Positions 21,881 to 29,787 of a DNA stretch of 32,691 nt are shown here, piece by piece. Source of the stretch: CAZECE01 sp964510525. Its GTDB lineage: Bacteria > Pseudomonadota > Gammaproteobacteria > Pseudomonadales > JANQJO01. The notes under the pieces were generated by a model. The model saw only the letters and a list, made by a program, of their open reading frames with translations. It made no database searches and had not been told where the DNA came from. The translations under genes were made by a program, and so were the position numbers. Position 1 is the stretch's first letter; every line of letters begins with the position of its first letter. The DNA lies in assembly GCA_964510525.1 (NCBI GenBank), contig CAZECE010000061.1, positions 1 through 32,691 of the forward strand, read 5' to 3'.

Positions 21881-24802
21881 TCAGACATCAGCGTCTTTAG
21901 CATACGCCGCTGGCCACAGATCTTCAGGGGCCGCAGGCTGCCCAACATGATACCCCTGGGCAAAATCCACTCTCAAATACTGGAGCAAATCAACGGCTTC
22001 TGAGTTTTCAACAAACTCTGCAACCGTGTATTGGCCGAAGGATTGCGCCACTTCCACCAGAGCTTTTACCATCACCTGATCGTCCATGTCTTCCGTAATA
22101 TTTTTAATAAAGGAGCCGTCAATTTTCACATAATCGAATGGAAAGTTTTTCAGATAATACAAAGAAGAAAAACCGACGCCAAAATCATCCAATGCAAACC
22201 GACACCCCAACTTCTTAATAGCATCCATCACAATCCGAGTACCTTTAGCATCCGATACGGCTGCGGTTTCGGTGATTTCAAAAATAATTTCATCCGGGTG
22301 TATTTCGGTTTCTTCAAACAAATCGGTCACAAAAGACAACAAGTGTGGGTTTTTAAAGGAAAGCCCTGAGAGGTTAACCGACAACTTGGTTTGAATGCCG
22401 GTCCGCTCCAATATTTTCTTTTGTTCGAACACTTTGCGCATGATCCGCAAATCGAGCTCTTGCACGGTACCGCTTTGCTCCGCGGATAAAAACAATTTCT
22501 GGGGCGACAGCGGCTCGCCTTTAGGACTGAAAATTCTCATTAAGGCTTCATAATGCGAAATCTTATTTTGGTTCAAATCTAAGATCGGCTGGTAGTAGAT
22601 AGGAAACTTATTTTCTTCCAATACCTTCTTAACCATTTCATTCCAATAAACGCGCTCATGCACCAAATTCCAGGTTTCATCGCCGTCTTCAAATAACTTC
22701 CAGCCGTTACGGCCCGCTTCTTTGGCTTGACACATAGCCAAATTAGCATTGGCTTGCAAATCCTCAACCGTTCGCCCATGCCTTGGAAAAATCACCACCC
22801 CAATACTGGTTGACACTTTATGAGACGTACTATCCCCAGAAATTTGGATTCTATTTAAAGCGCGACACATTTCCTCTGCGGTTTCACCCGCCTCCACATC
22901 ATCCGCTTCCATTAGAATAATGGCAAACTCATCGCCTCCTAAACGGGCCACGACATCCGACTCTTTCGAATGTTTACGTAATACCCTCGACACTTTTTTT
23001 AATAAGTCATCTCCCACATGATGACCGGAAGAATCATTCACGTCTTTAAACTGATCCAAGTCAAACAGCAACAAGCCACCCTGATGCCCATACCGCTCGC
23101 TCGACTTCAGCACTTTTTCTAATTCCTCAATGAATTTCTTACGGTTAATCAACCCTGTTAAAGCATCATGGGTCGCCAGCCAACCCAAATATTCTTCTGC
23201 ATGCTTGCGCTGACTGATATCCACAGCCACGGTTAAAATTTCATGCCCATACTCGTCTTTTTCAGGCAAACGAGCATGGTGCCAAACCATATGAACTTGC
23301 TTACCATCGTAACGTATGAACTCAGTTTCATGAGAAAACTCACTTTTGATTCCCTTAGCCAACTCATCGAGCTGAAACCGAATATCTGGCAATTCTTCCT
23401 GATAACTTAATAATGAGATAAAAGGCCGCCCAAGCAGCTCTGATTCGTTACGACCGGTGAGCAGAACGCCATGACGATTCACCATTTTAATGGCCGCCAA
23501 ACTGGTTTGAGTTAAAATAAACGCATGAGAGTGATCCAACAAGCAGCTGATAAAATCCCGCTCTTTTTCTAATTCAATTTTTTGATGATCCAATAACTCA
23601 CTGCGCTTAATCAGCTGAGCTTCCGTTTCTTGCATGCGATCTAAAAACTGACACACCACCTCAACCAAGGTATAACTTTCGTCTTTAAATAATTTTTTTT
23701 CTTCCCAGGTGTCTCGCAATTCCAACAATTTTTGCTGTGCAACCTGACCGTAAAGTGACGCAGACGTGGGTTGTTCATGATCCAACAAGGTAACAGAGTG
23801 CGCCTGACTGACTTGCGGCAACTCTTTAAGCAAACGCTGAATACGATCCGTTGGCCGCCATAAACCCCAAATCAACAATGGTTGCAACAAAAACCAAATA
23901 GCCCCACCAAAAAAGATATCTCTTTTTAAAATTGCACGCTGCGATTTCACCTGATGCGTGACATCATCAACAAAAACAAGCTGCAACGTATTCGCTTTAT
24001 GCATAGTTCCTAGCATTGGCATCATTTGGACCCAAGATATTCGATCACTATTTGAATCAAATAACACCCCATCGCTCAGAGCATCAAGTGAGTACATAGC
24101 CGAAAACTGCGATAAAAAACTCATCATTCGATCCGACGAACTGACCTCTAGCACACTGGCATTCCAAGGCAATAAAGGGCGTACCCCATTTCCTTCAGCG
24201 TCCAATCTGAGCAACGCCACATCCGATCCAGAAATCATCCGATAATCTTGAACCAAATGATCCACACTGGCTGACAATATCAAAACCCATTCAACACGAT
24301 CCGCAACTCGCACAGGGTGCGTGACGTATAACGAGCAATGATTTTGACACTGAACAGCCGTTTGCGGCGCACCACTAGCAAATGTTTGCTCAATAAGCCA
24401 AGGGTCGGGTAATTGTGGCCCAACAACCGCTTTTAACCGACGATCTACCGCCACCAAGCCCATTGAACGCAGATGGTAACTGCCTTTTGATTGATCAACC
24501 GTACTTAAAAATTGACCTTTTATGGCGTTATACTGACGTCGATTAAGCTCGCTTTTAAAGGAACCTTTGGTAATAATTTGATTGGCAAGTTGCTGTAGCC
24601 GATAAGCGGACTGCTGCGTAAGACCCGTTAACTGCTGATGATTGATGCCAGCCGCGTGCGTAAAAAGCGCGTGCTGTTGCACTCTGTAGTAGTGCAGCGC
24701 CATCATAGAATACAAGCTGGCAACACCCAACAACACCAGTGTTGAAAAAATTAGCAGCTTCCACTTCAAACTTAAATAAGTATGGGGGCTTGTTAGCACC
24801 AT
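21881..24802 (-). CDS. Membrane-anchored PAS-GGDEF-EAL cyclic-di-GMP enzyme
   Basis: This 973-residue signalling protein has a transmembrane helix (about 14-36), a ~255-residue periplasmic sensor and a second helix (about 296-315). The sensor contains Cys152/Cys156, a possible disulfide. A coiled-coil linker (355-415), a PAS domain (about 415-532, ending VDISQRKHAEE), GGDEF and EAL follow. GGDEF (622-626, RLGGDEFAIIL) is intact, with DLDQFKDVND upstream. The inhibitory site reads KESD (613-616) rather than RxxD. EAL (YEALMR, 752-754) is intact, with LSVNLSG, FEITET, LDDFGVGFSS, VKIDGSFI and AEFVEN, so phosphodiesterase activity is likely. Whether synthesis or breakdown dominates cannot be read here. 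The PilZ gene 79 bases upstream is a natural partner. Confidence 0.94.
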   Translation of the reverse strand: MVLTSPHTYLSLKWKLLIFSTLVLLGVASLYSMMALHYYRVQQHALFTHAAGINHQQLTGLTQQSAYRLQQLANQIITKGSFKSELNRRQYNAIKGQFLSTVDQSKGSYHLRSMGLVAVDRRLKAVVGPQLPDPWLIEQTFASGAPQTAVQCQNHCSLYVTHPVRVADRVEWVLILSASVDHLVQDYRMISGSDVALLRLDAEGNGVRPLLPWNASVLEVSSSDRMMSFLSQFSAMYSLDALSDGVLFDSNSDRISWVQMMPMLGTMHKANTLQLVFVDDVTHQVKSQRAILKRDIFFGGAIWFLLQPLLIWGLWRPTDRIQRLLKELPQVSQAHSVTLLDHEQPTSASLYGQVAQQKLLELRDTWEEKKLFKDESYTLVEVVCQFLDRMQETEAQLIKRSELLDHQKIELEKERDFISCLLDHSHAFILTQTSLAAIKMVNRHGVLLTGRNESELLGRPFISLLSYQEELPDIRFQLDELAKGIKSEFSHETEFIRYDGKQVHMVWHHARLPEKDEYGHEILTVAVDISQRKHAEEYLGWLATHDALTGLINRKKFIEELEKVLKSSERYGHQGGLLLFDLDQFKDVNDSSGHHVGDDLLKKVSRVLRKHSKESDVVARLGGDEFAIILMEADDVEAGETAEEMCRALNRIQISGDSTSHKVSTSIGVVIFPRHGRTVEDLQANANLAMCQAKEAGRNGWKLFEDGDETWNLVHERVYWNEMVKKVLEENKFPIYYQPILDLNQNKISHYEALMRIFSPKGEPLSPQKLFLSAEQSGTVQELDLRIMRKVFEQKKILERTGIQTKLSVNLSGLSFKNPHLLSFVTDLFEETEIHPDEIIFEITETAAVSDAKGTRIVMDAIKKLGCRFALDDFGVGFSSLYYLKNFPFDYVKIDGSFIKNITEDMDDQVMVKALVEVAQSFGQYTVAEFVENSEAVDLLQYLRVDFAQGYHVGQPAAPEDLWPAAYAKDADV

Positions 24803-24881
24803 GGTCCCGACATCATGTCAATAAAGCGTATTATCCCTATTGAATCAGTATAGATGCCCGCATTGATTATGCGACCTAGGA

Positions 24882-25706
24882 TCAAGCCACCAGATCATGT
24901 TGCGGCTCTCGAGCCAACACCCGCTGCTTTTCCATTAAACGTTTAACCAGCTCATTACGTTCAAAAGCACTTAAAGAATGGAAAGTGGCGCCAACCAAGG
25001 TTGAAGAGGACGCTTCATGCCATTTCATTCGGTGGATAACCAGCGTTTGCTCTGATTCCATCAAGTCTTCTACAGCAAAACGCGTTACCAGATGGTCTCC
25101 AATATTCAACTGATTTCGCCAGTCGCCCAGCAATTCGATACCCACCCCCATAACCGACAAATCTTCGACCATGCCTTGAATCCAAACATCTTTTACCTTT
25201 AGCAGCGCTTGGCGCTCTGCCAATGACGTCAACGGCAAACGAAAGGCTTGGCGCCGTTGCACATGAGTCAAACGAGCAGGCATCTGCAGCCAGCATGCTG
25301 GCAACCCCTCAAATTCGGCTACATTCAGACATAGTCCATCGAACAAATACTCAATACCACGGTCCTCAACAGTCGCTTTAAAGCGCTGCCCCGGAAGCAA
25401 AGCAGCAATGGCCACTTTTGGAAACAGTTCATCTAATATTAAAACGCCTTGCTCTAAATCGGCTTTTAACACAAAACTCTGAAAGACACCTTCGTAGCCC
25501 AGCAAATTGATTTTGAGTACTGTTCTTCTTTGGCGCCAGTCATTTAAGATCGCCAGCATCTTTTTCTGTTCATTAGAGTACTCAGTCAAGCTAGCTTGTT
25601 TTTTGCCCCAAGCTTTAATTTTTTTGGGCAACTGTATCTTTTGTGGCAGCTTAATAGTTTGGGGAAGCTTTATTTTTTGATGTAGCTTTATTTTTTGCGC
25701 CAACAT
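24882..25706 (-). CDS. PilZ-domain cyclic-di-GMP-binding protein (YcgR-like) with hexapeptide-repeat N-terminus
   Basis: This 274-residue protein is a likely c-di-GMP effector. The ATG at 25706 has AGAGGAAA upstream. Residues 4-33 are five copies of a Q-K-I-K-L-P-type hexapeptide. An N-terminal YcgR/PilZN-like beta domain follows (about 55-145). The PilZ domain has the RxxxR motif in RRQAFRLPL (Arg152, Arg156) and DxSxxG in EDLSVMGVGIEL (Asp182, Ser184, Gly187), the residues that clamp c-di-GMP. There is no signal peptide or membrane helix. It precedes the GGDEF-EAL gene on the same strand. YcgR itself acts as a flagellar brake, but the target here is unknown. Confidence 0.9.
   Translation of the reverse strand: MLAQKIKLHQKIKLPQTIKLPQKIQLPKKIKAWGKKQASLTEYSNEQKKMLAILNDWRQRRTVLKINLLGYEGVFQSFVLKADLEQGVLILDELFPKVAIAALLPGQRFKATVEDRGIEYLFDGLCLNVAEFEGLPACWLQMPARLTHVQRRQAFRLPLTSLAERQALLKVKDVWIQGMVEDLSVMGVGIELLGDWRNQLNIGDHLVTRFAVEDLMESEQTLVIHRMKWHEASSSTLVGATFHSLSAFERNELVKRLMEKQRVLAREPQHDLVA
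25608..25697 (-). repeat. Five 18-base tandem repeats in the PilZ gene
   Basis: The codons for QKIKLH, QKIKLP, QTIKLP, QKIQLP and KKIKAW follow each other without spacer. DNA copies one and two both begin CAAAAAATAAAGCT, so this is duplicated DNA rather than only similar protein. The result is a basic/hydrophobic, periodic N-terminal tail. Confidence 0.85.
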
Positions 25707-25732
25707 AGCGTTTTCCTCTTGCAACCAAAATC

Positions 25733-25748
25733 ACCCTGTCATCAGGGT
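25733..25748 (-). terminator. Hairpin between trmB and the PilZ gene
   Basis: ACCCTG (25733-25738) and CAGGGT (25743-25748) form a six-base stem with a four-base loop. On the minus strand it is followed by GATTTTGG and then the PilZ ribosome site. It could terminate the rpoH-thiS-thiG-trmB transcript or attenuate the PilZ gene; the T-run is short. Confidence 0.4.
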
Positions 25749-25801
25749 ATCGGTCAACAATCAAAAAACTTTACTATTGACTTCCTGTCCTGGCTGGCCT
25801 C

Positions 25802-26476
25802 CTAATTAGTCATACTAAATTGAATAGCCAAATCGGAAACGTCATGACCTAAACGTTCACCACGCGCTTCAAACTTAGTATGAAAACGAGGCAGCCGCTC
25901 AAATTGATAAGGCACCTCTGTAAAACCGTCCGTTTCATCCAACAACTCACGAACCCAGATCACATAAGGCTGCCAATCAGTGGCAAAGTGCAAATACGCA
26001 CCGGGCACCATAACACGTCGCAGCAATTGCAAAAACAGGGGCCTCATGATGCGCCGCTTATGATGCCGTTTTTTTGGCCAAGGATCCGGAAAGAACAAAT
26101 TCACACGGTCAACCGAACACTCAGGCAAGCAGTGTAACAATACCTGCATTGCATCCGCCTGCAACACCCGCACATTGGTCAACTCTTTTTCGGCAATCAA
26201 CCGTAACGCTTGACCCACTCCAGGTGGGTGCACTTCAATACCAATAAAATTGTGATCTTGAATCTGCTCAGCCATAGACACAAAGGCCTCCGCATTCCCA
26301 AAACCAATTTCCACAACAAGAGGTTGAGGTTTTGCAAACGCATCCGACAAGACAATCGGCGCAGATTCTGGCAATAACAAGTGACTGTGTTGCTTGAAGG
26401 CGTTGGCTTGAGATTCCGTTAAACGACGATGGCGATTAACGAAACTTTTTATCGGGTGATTTATCGGGCGATTCAT
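25802..26476 (-). CDS. trmB: tRNA (guanine-N7)-methyltransferase
   Basis: TrmB makes m7G46 in the variable loop of tRNAs. It has 224 residues (E. coli 239). The SAM-binding segment VVEIGFGNAEAF (54-65), GIEVHPPGVG (79-88) and the signature FFPDPWPKKRHHKRRI (128-143) are intact. So is the tRNA-binding end TKFEARGERLGHDV (about 200-213). The N-terminus, MNRPINHPIK, contains a 12-base tandem duplication (26473-26450; AATCGCCCGATA then AATCACCCGATA). It lies 31 bases after thiG and is probably in the same transcript. Confidence 0.97.
   Translation of the reverse strand: MNRPINHPIKSFVNRHRRLTESQANAFKQHSHLLLPESAPIVLSDAFAKPQPLVVEIGFGNAEAFVSMAEQIQDHNFIGIEVHPPGVGQALRLIAEKELTNVRVLQADAMQVLLHCLPECSVDRVNLFFPDPWPKKRHHKRRIMRPLFLQLLRRVMVPGAYLHFATDWQPYVIWVRELLDETDGFTEVPYQFERLPRFHTKFEARGERLGHDVSDLAIQFSMTN
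26450..26473. repeat. 12-base tandem duplication just inside trmB
   Basis: On the minus strand AATCGCCCGATA and AATCACCCGATA differ at one base. They encode NRPI and NHPI immediately after the start methionine. Confidence 0.75.
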
Positions 26477-26507
26477 AATGCAATCAACAGCGTCACGTTA
26501 CATCAAC

Positions 26508-27320
26508 CTAACACTCAGCCATCTCCAATGCCGGTGAAGACGCACTGGCGTAATGTCGCTTTTGCATTCTGCCCGCCAAATAAGCAGCCCGGCCAGCCTG
26601 AACCCCGTAAGACATGGCACCAGCCATCAATACCGGGTTTTTAGCTTCAGCGATGGCCGTATTCATTAACACTCCAGCACACCCCAACTCCATCGCAACA
26701 GCGGCATCGGAGGCCGTTCCAACTCCAGCATCCACAATAATAGGTACGTTTGCACTTTCTAAAATCAACTGCAAATTATAAGGGTCTCTTATTCCCAACC
26801 CGGACCCAATAGGTGCGGCCAATGGCATTACAGACACACAACCAGCGGACTCCAGCTCTTTGGCAACAATGGGGTCATCACTGGTGTACACCATAACGTC
26901 AAATCCATCCTCAACCAATATACCGGCCGCTTTCACCGTCTCAGATAAATTAGGGTATAACGTCCGCTCATCTCCAAGCACCTCAAGCTTAACCAAATTG
27001 TGTCCATCTAAAAGCTCTCTGGCCACTTGACACGTGCGAACAGCGGATTCAACGGTATAACACCCTGCGGTATTAGGCAGGATACAAAATTGATTAGGCG
27101 GCAAAACCTCCAGAAGATTCGGCTCACTCGCGTCTTGGCCTAAGTTAACTCGCCGCACAGCAACCGTCACAATATCAGCGCCAGAGGCCGTAATAGCGGC
27201 CTTGGTTTCAGCCATAGAGGCATACTTGCCCGTACCAACTAACAACCGCGACGAAAACGATCGGCCTGCAATCTGCAAACAATCGTCCACTAAACATTCC
27301 GGCACTGCTTTATCCTCCAC
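26508..27320 (-). CDS. thiG: Thiazole synthase
   Basis: ThiG joins deoxyxylulose phosphate, dehydroglycine and ThiS-thiocarboxylate into the thiazole of thiamine. It has 270 residues. The substrate-binding Lys111 sits in NLVKLEVLGDERTLYPN. RLLVGTGKY, VTVAVRRVNL, AAPIGSGLG, PIIVDAGVGTASDAAVAMELG and VLMNTAIAEAKNP are family hallmarks. The start is GTG at 27320, which overlaps the thiS end by 11 bases, so the two are translationally coupled. No ATG is available near this position. Confidence 0.98.
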   Translation of the reverse strand: MEDKAVPECLVDDCLQIAGRSFSSRLLVGTGKYASMAETKAAITASGADIVTVAVRRVNLGQDASEPNLLEVLPPNQFCILPNTAGCYTVESAVRTCQVARELLDGHNLVKLEVLGDERTLYPNLSETVKAAGILVEDGFDVMVYTSDDPIVAKELESAGCVSVMPLAAPIGSGLGIRDPYNLQLILESANVPIIVDAGVGTASDAAVAMELGCAGVLMNTAIAEAKNPVLMAGAMSYGVQAGRAAYLAGRMQKRHYASASSPALEMAEC

Positions 27321-27525
27321 CGATGGCTGTTATCACTTCGATTTGATCGCCAGATTCGAGAATCGTCTGCCCATATTGACTTTTAGGAACAACCTGTGAG
27401 TTTCGCTCAATCGCAATTCGTTTACTCGCCACATTTAAACTGGCCAATAAAGAAATTAATGACGTTTCTCGAGAAAACTGGCGGCTCTCACCATTGACTA
27501 ACACTTGGACTGAATCTTGTGGCAT
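27310..27525 (-). CDS. thiS: Sulfur carrier protein ThiS
   Basis: ThiS is a ubiquitin-like sulfur carrier of 71 residues ending in GG. Its C-terminal glycine is adenylated and thiocarboxylated, then donates sulfur to ThiG. VQVLVNGESRQF opens the fold; LISLLASLN, IAIERNSQVVPKSQY and GDQIEVITAIGGG follow. It begins 14 bases after the rpoH stop and overlaps thiG, so it seems to be transcribed with rpoH. I saw no thiamine-pyrophosphate riboswitch, and the gap has no room for one. Confidence 0.97.
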   Translation of the reverse strand: MPQDSVQVLVNGESRQFSRETSLISLLASLNVASKRIAIERNSQVVPKSQYGQTILESGDQIEVITAIGGG

Positions 27526-27539
27526 GAGGTGTTTACGCC

Positions 27540-28484
27540 TTAAGCCAACACAAAACCTGAGCTTGAAAAGCTCAAACCCTCAGCCGCAAAAAAAGCCTTC
27601 ATCTTTTTGAACGCGCCCTGTTCTAACTGACGCACACGCTCAGCAGATACATTGTATTCAGCCGCTAATTCATGCAGCGTTGACTTTTTCTCTGTTAACC
27701 AACGTCTCTGCAAAATAGCTCGACTGCGATCATCCAAGCTCGCAAGGCCTGCTTTCAACCGCTCTACCTGGGTATCGGCTACTTCAAAAGATTCGTACTG
27801 AACAGCAGGGTCCGCTTCAGCATCTTCCAAATAATAAGCCGGCGCTGTTACGGTTCGCTCCTCATCATGGCCCACTGTGGGCGCACCATCAAACGGCGCA
27901 TCATGGACCAAAAGACGATTCTCCATTTCTTTGACGTCTTTTGCCGTAACCCCTAAAGATTCGGCTATGTCGATCGCTTCTACCGTATTGAGGCGACCTA
28001 AATGCTTTTTGCTACTCCGCAGATTAAAAAACAGTTTTCGCTGCGCTTTAGTGGTTGCCACTTTCACGATTCGCCAGTTTTTCAGCACATACTCATGAAT
28101 CTCGGCTTTAATCCAGTGCACCGCGAAAGACACCAAGCGCACCCCAACAGAAGGGTCAAAACGCTTAACCGCTTTCATTAAGCCCACATTACCCTCTTGG
28201 ATTAAGTCCGCTTGAGGCAGCCCATACCCCATATAACTTTTAGAAATATGAACCACAAACCGCAAGTGGGCCAACACCAACTGACGCGCCGCAGCCACGT
28301 CTTTTTGATAATAGAATCGCTCTGATAAGGCTTTTTCTTCCTCAACACTGAGAACAGCAACGCTGTTCACCGAGCTGATATAGGATTCCAGGTTGGCACC
28401 TGGCACATTGAGTTGAGAGGCCAAGACCAAGGATTTACTCGAGTCACAACCACTCTCTTGTTGATTACACAGCATATTTGTCAT
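27540..28484 (-). CDS. rpoH: RNA polymerase heat-shock sigma factor (sigma-32)
   Basis: This is the alternative sigma factor for heat-shock genes. With the ATG at 28484 it has 314 residues (E. coli 284), with ~20 extra N-terminal residues; an in-frame TTG four codons earlier is less likely. HLRFVVHISKSYMGYGLPQADLIQEGNVGLMKAVKRFDP is region 2, and FAVHWIKAEIHEYVLKNWRIVKVATTKAQ is region 2.4. The RpoH box QRKLFFNLR is at 148-156. Region 4 ends with ELAAEYNVSAERVRQLEQGAFKKMKAF. It lies downstream of ftsX and upstream of thiS. Post-transcriptional thermosensing known in E. coli cannot be judged here. Confidence 0.97.
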   Translation of the reverse strand: MTNMLCNQQESGCDSSKSLVLASQLNVPGANLESYISSVNSVAVLSVEEEKALSERFYYQKDVAAARQLVLAHLRFVVHISKSYMGYGLPQADLIQEGNVGLMKAVKRFDPSVGVRLVSFAVHWIKAEIHEYVLKNWRIVKVATTKAQRKLFFNLRSSKKHLGRLNTVEAIDIAESLGVTAKDVKEMENRLLVHDAPFDGAPTVGHDEERTVTAPAYYLEDAEADPAVQYESFEVADTQVERLKAGLASLDDRSRAILQRRWLTEKKSTLHELAAEYNVSAERVRQLEQGAFKKMKAFFAAEGLSFSSSGFVLA

Positions 28485-28557
28485 CACAACACCCAATCAA
28501 TCTTGCTTTACTCAGCCACTTATATTTATAAGCACGTACTCTTTATAATAAGTGTAT

Positions 28558-28585
28558 AAAAAAATTCTCGCGCCCTGTATCAGGG
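28558..28585 (-). terminator. Possible terminator after ftsX, or leader hairpin of rpoH
   Basis: CCCTG (28573-28577) and CAGGG (28581-28585) pair as a five-base stem with a three-base loop. On the minus strand eight bases and then seven T residues (28564-28558) follow. The stem is short and far from the T-run. It also lies just after the candidate rpoH -10 element, so either role is possible. Confidence 0.35.
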
Positions 28586-28615
28586 ATAATACCAACCACA
28601 GGCCTACGAAACCAA
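28586..28615 (-). promoter_or_regulatory. Candidate rpoH promoter
   Basis: On the minus strand TTGGTT (28615-28610) and TATTAT (28591-28586) are 18 bases apart, about 100 bases before the rpoH ATG. The region between ftsX and rpoH (28485-28634) is A/T-rich and has no other gene. No heat-shock or sigma-E motif was clear. Confidence 0.4.
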
Positions 28616-28630
28616 CCAGATCCCTATGAA
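28591..28630. repeat. 20-base imperfect tandem repeat between ftsX and rpoH
   Basis: The two 20-base units at 28591-28610 and 28611-28630 agree at 16 of 20 positions by my count, both beginning ACCAACCA. They overlap the candidate rpoH -35 element. Confidence 0.65.
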
Positions 28631-28634
28631 ACAG

Positions 28635-29786
28635 TCAGCGGCCCAGTTTAACCAAAACCTGACGCACCGCCAAGTGGGCACCAGCCGCCCCTAAACAACA
28701 AGCAATAATAAATATGCTGACAATGGTACCAAAACTCAATGGCAGCACGGCGACATTAAGCGCATAGCTCTGCAGCAAATAAGACAGCGGATTCGCAATA
28801 AACCCTTTTGTAATCAGCAACATAACAACCGAAATCAACGCACCGAACAGCCCCAGCAACACCCCCTGATACAAAAAAGGACGTCTTAAAAAAGCAGCCG
28901 AAGCACCAAAAAGGCTTGCCACCTTAATATGATCGCGCTGATTTTCGATGCTCAATCGAGTCACGTTGGCAATGGTCAACACAACCACCAAACTAAAAGC
29001 CACCACCAATATATAAGCCACTTTCTTCATCAAAGATAAGAAATAAACAAAGCGCTCCGTCCAAATAGCGTCCAAAACGACATAATCCACGCCTGCAGCG
29101 CCTTTCAAGCGAGCCTCCAACAACTTAGCCTGATCATGACTCAGGCCTTCTAATTTGGCTTTAGCCACCTCAGGCAACGGATTACGACCCAGCGTTCGCA
29201 ACAAATCTTCAGACAGTCGATCCGAAGACAGCAGATCTTTCATGCCCTGGGCTTTACTGATGACTTCCACGCTGAGCACACCAGGAAAGCTCCGCCACTC
29301 ACTGGCAACTCGTAGCGCTCGGGCGTGATCAACATCCGGGGCAAAAAATACCGTCGCTACCGGACTAGGATCAAATTCACCCTGCAAGGCATCGGCGTTT
29401 TGAAACGTGGCGTAAAACACCAAAGGAACAAATAAAGTTGCCCCTAACATGGACACGATCAACAAATTAGCCCAAGGCCGCTTCATTAAATCCCGAAAAC
29501 TCGCCAAGCTTTGACGCCGGTGCGCTAAAAAATACTGCCGAATACCGCCCAACAGCCCGGATTGAGACAACACCACATGGTTTTCCGTATGATGTTCAGT
29601 ATCGTGATCAGCCCCAGCCCCCAAAAGACCGGGAGCCACTTGACCCTCCGACGCATCGCTGTCAGATACCGGACTCAGAGGCTCAGCAACCGAGGAAGTT
29701 TTAAACAAACCTTTGGTCTCTTTCAGCCCAACTCTCCGCGCAGGCGGAACCCGGCGCTTTGCCATTCCAGAACGTTTCTTAACCAA
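28635..29786 (-). CDS. ftsX: Cell-division ABC transporter-like permease FtsX
   Basis: FtsX partners FtsE at the septum and activates periplasmic peptidoglycan amidases through EnvC-type partners. It has 383 residues from a TTG at 29786 that has AGAGG about nine bases upstream; an ATG at 29765 lacks a good site. The first ~100 residues are a long cytoplasmic tail, with a His/Glu-rich HDTEHHTENH stretch. Membrane helix 1 is about 106-126. A periplasmic loop (about 130-245) and three C-terminal helices (the MKKVAYILVVAFSLVVVLTI, GLFGALISVVMLLI and VSIFIIACCLGAAGAHLA regions) follow. It is immediately downstream of ftsE. The family is certain; the start is uncertain. Confidence 0.94.
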   Translation of the reverse strand: MVKKRSGMAKRRVPPARRVGLKETKGLFKTSSVAEPLSPVSDSDASEGQVAPGLLGAGADHDTEHHTENHVVLSQSGLLGGIRQYFLAHRRQSLASFRDLMKRPWANLLIVSMLGATLFVPLVFYATFQNADALQGEFDPSPVATVFFAPDVDHARALRVASEWRSFPGVLSVEVISKAQGMKDLLSSDRLSEDLLRTLGRNPLPEVAKAKLEGLSHDQAKLLEARLKGAAGVDYVVLDAIWTERFVYFLSLMKKVAYILVVAFSLVVVLTIANVTRLSIENQRDHIKVASLFGASAAFLRRPFLYQGVLLGLFGALISVVMLLITKGFIANPLSYLLQSYALNVAVLPLSFGTIVSIFIIACCLGAAGAHLAVRQVLVKLGR

Positions 29787-29787
29787 A

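Noticed and set aside
27526..27539. Thiamine-pyrophosphate riboswitch before thiS
   Set aside because: Only 14 bases separate rpoH and thiS, and no THI-box-like sequence was seen.
28488..28502. AACACCCAATCAATC before rpoH also occurs at 18811-18825 in the bioH repeat
   Set aside because: About one shared 15-base word is expected by chance between positions in a window of this size, so this is not evidence for a common regulatory site.
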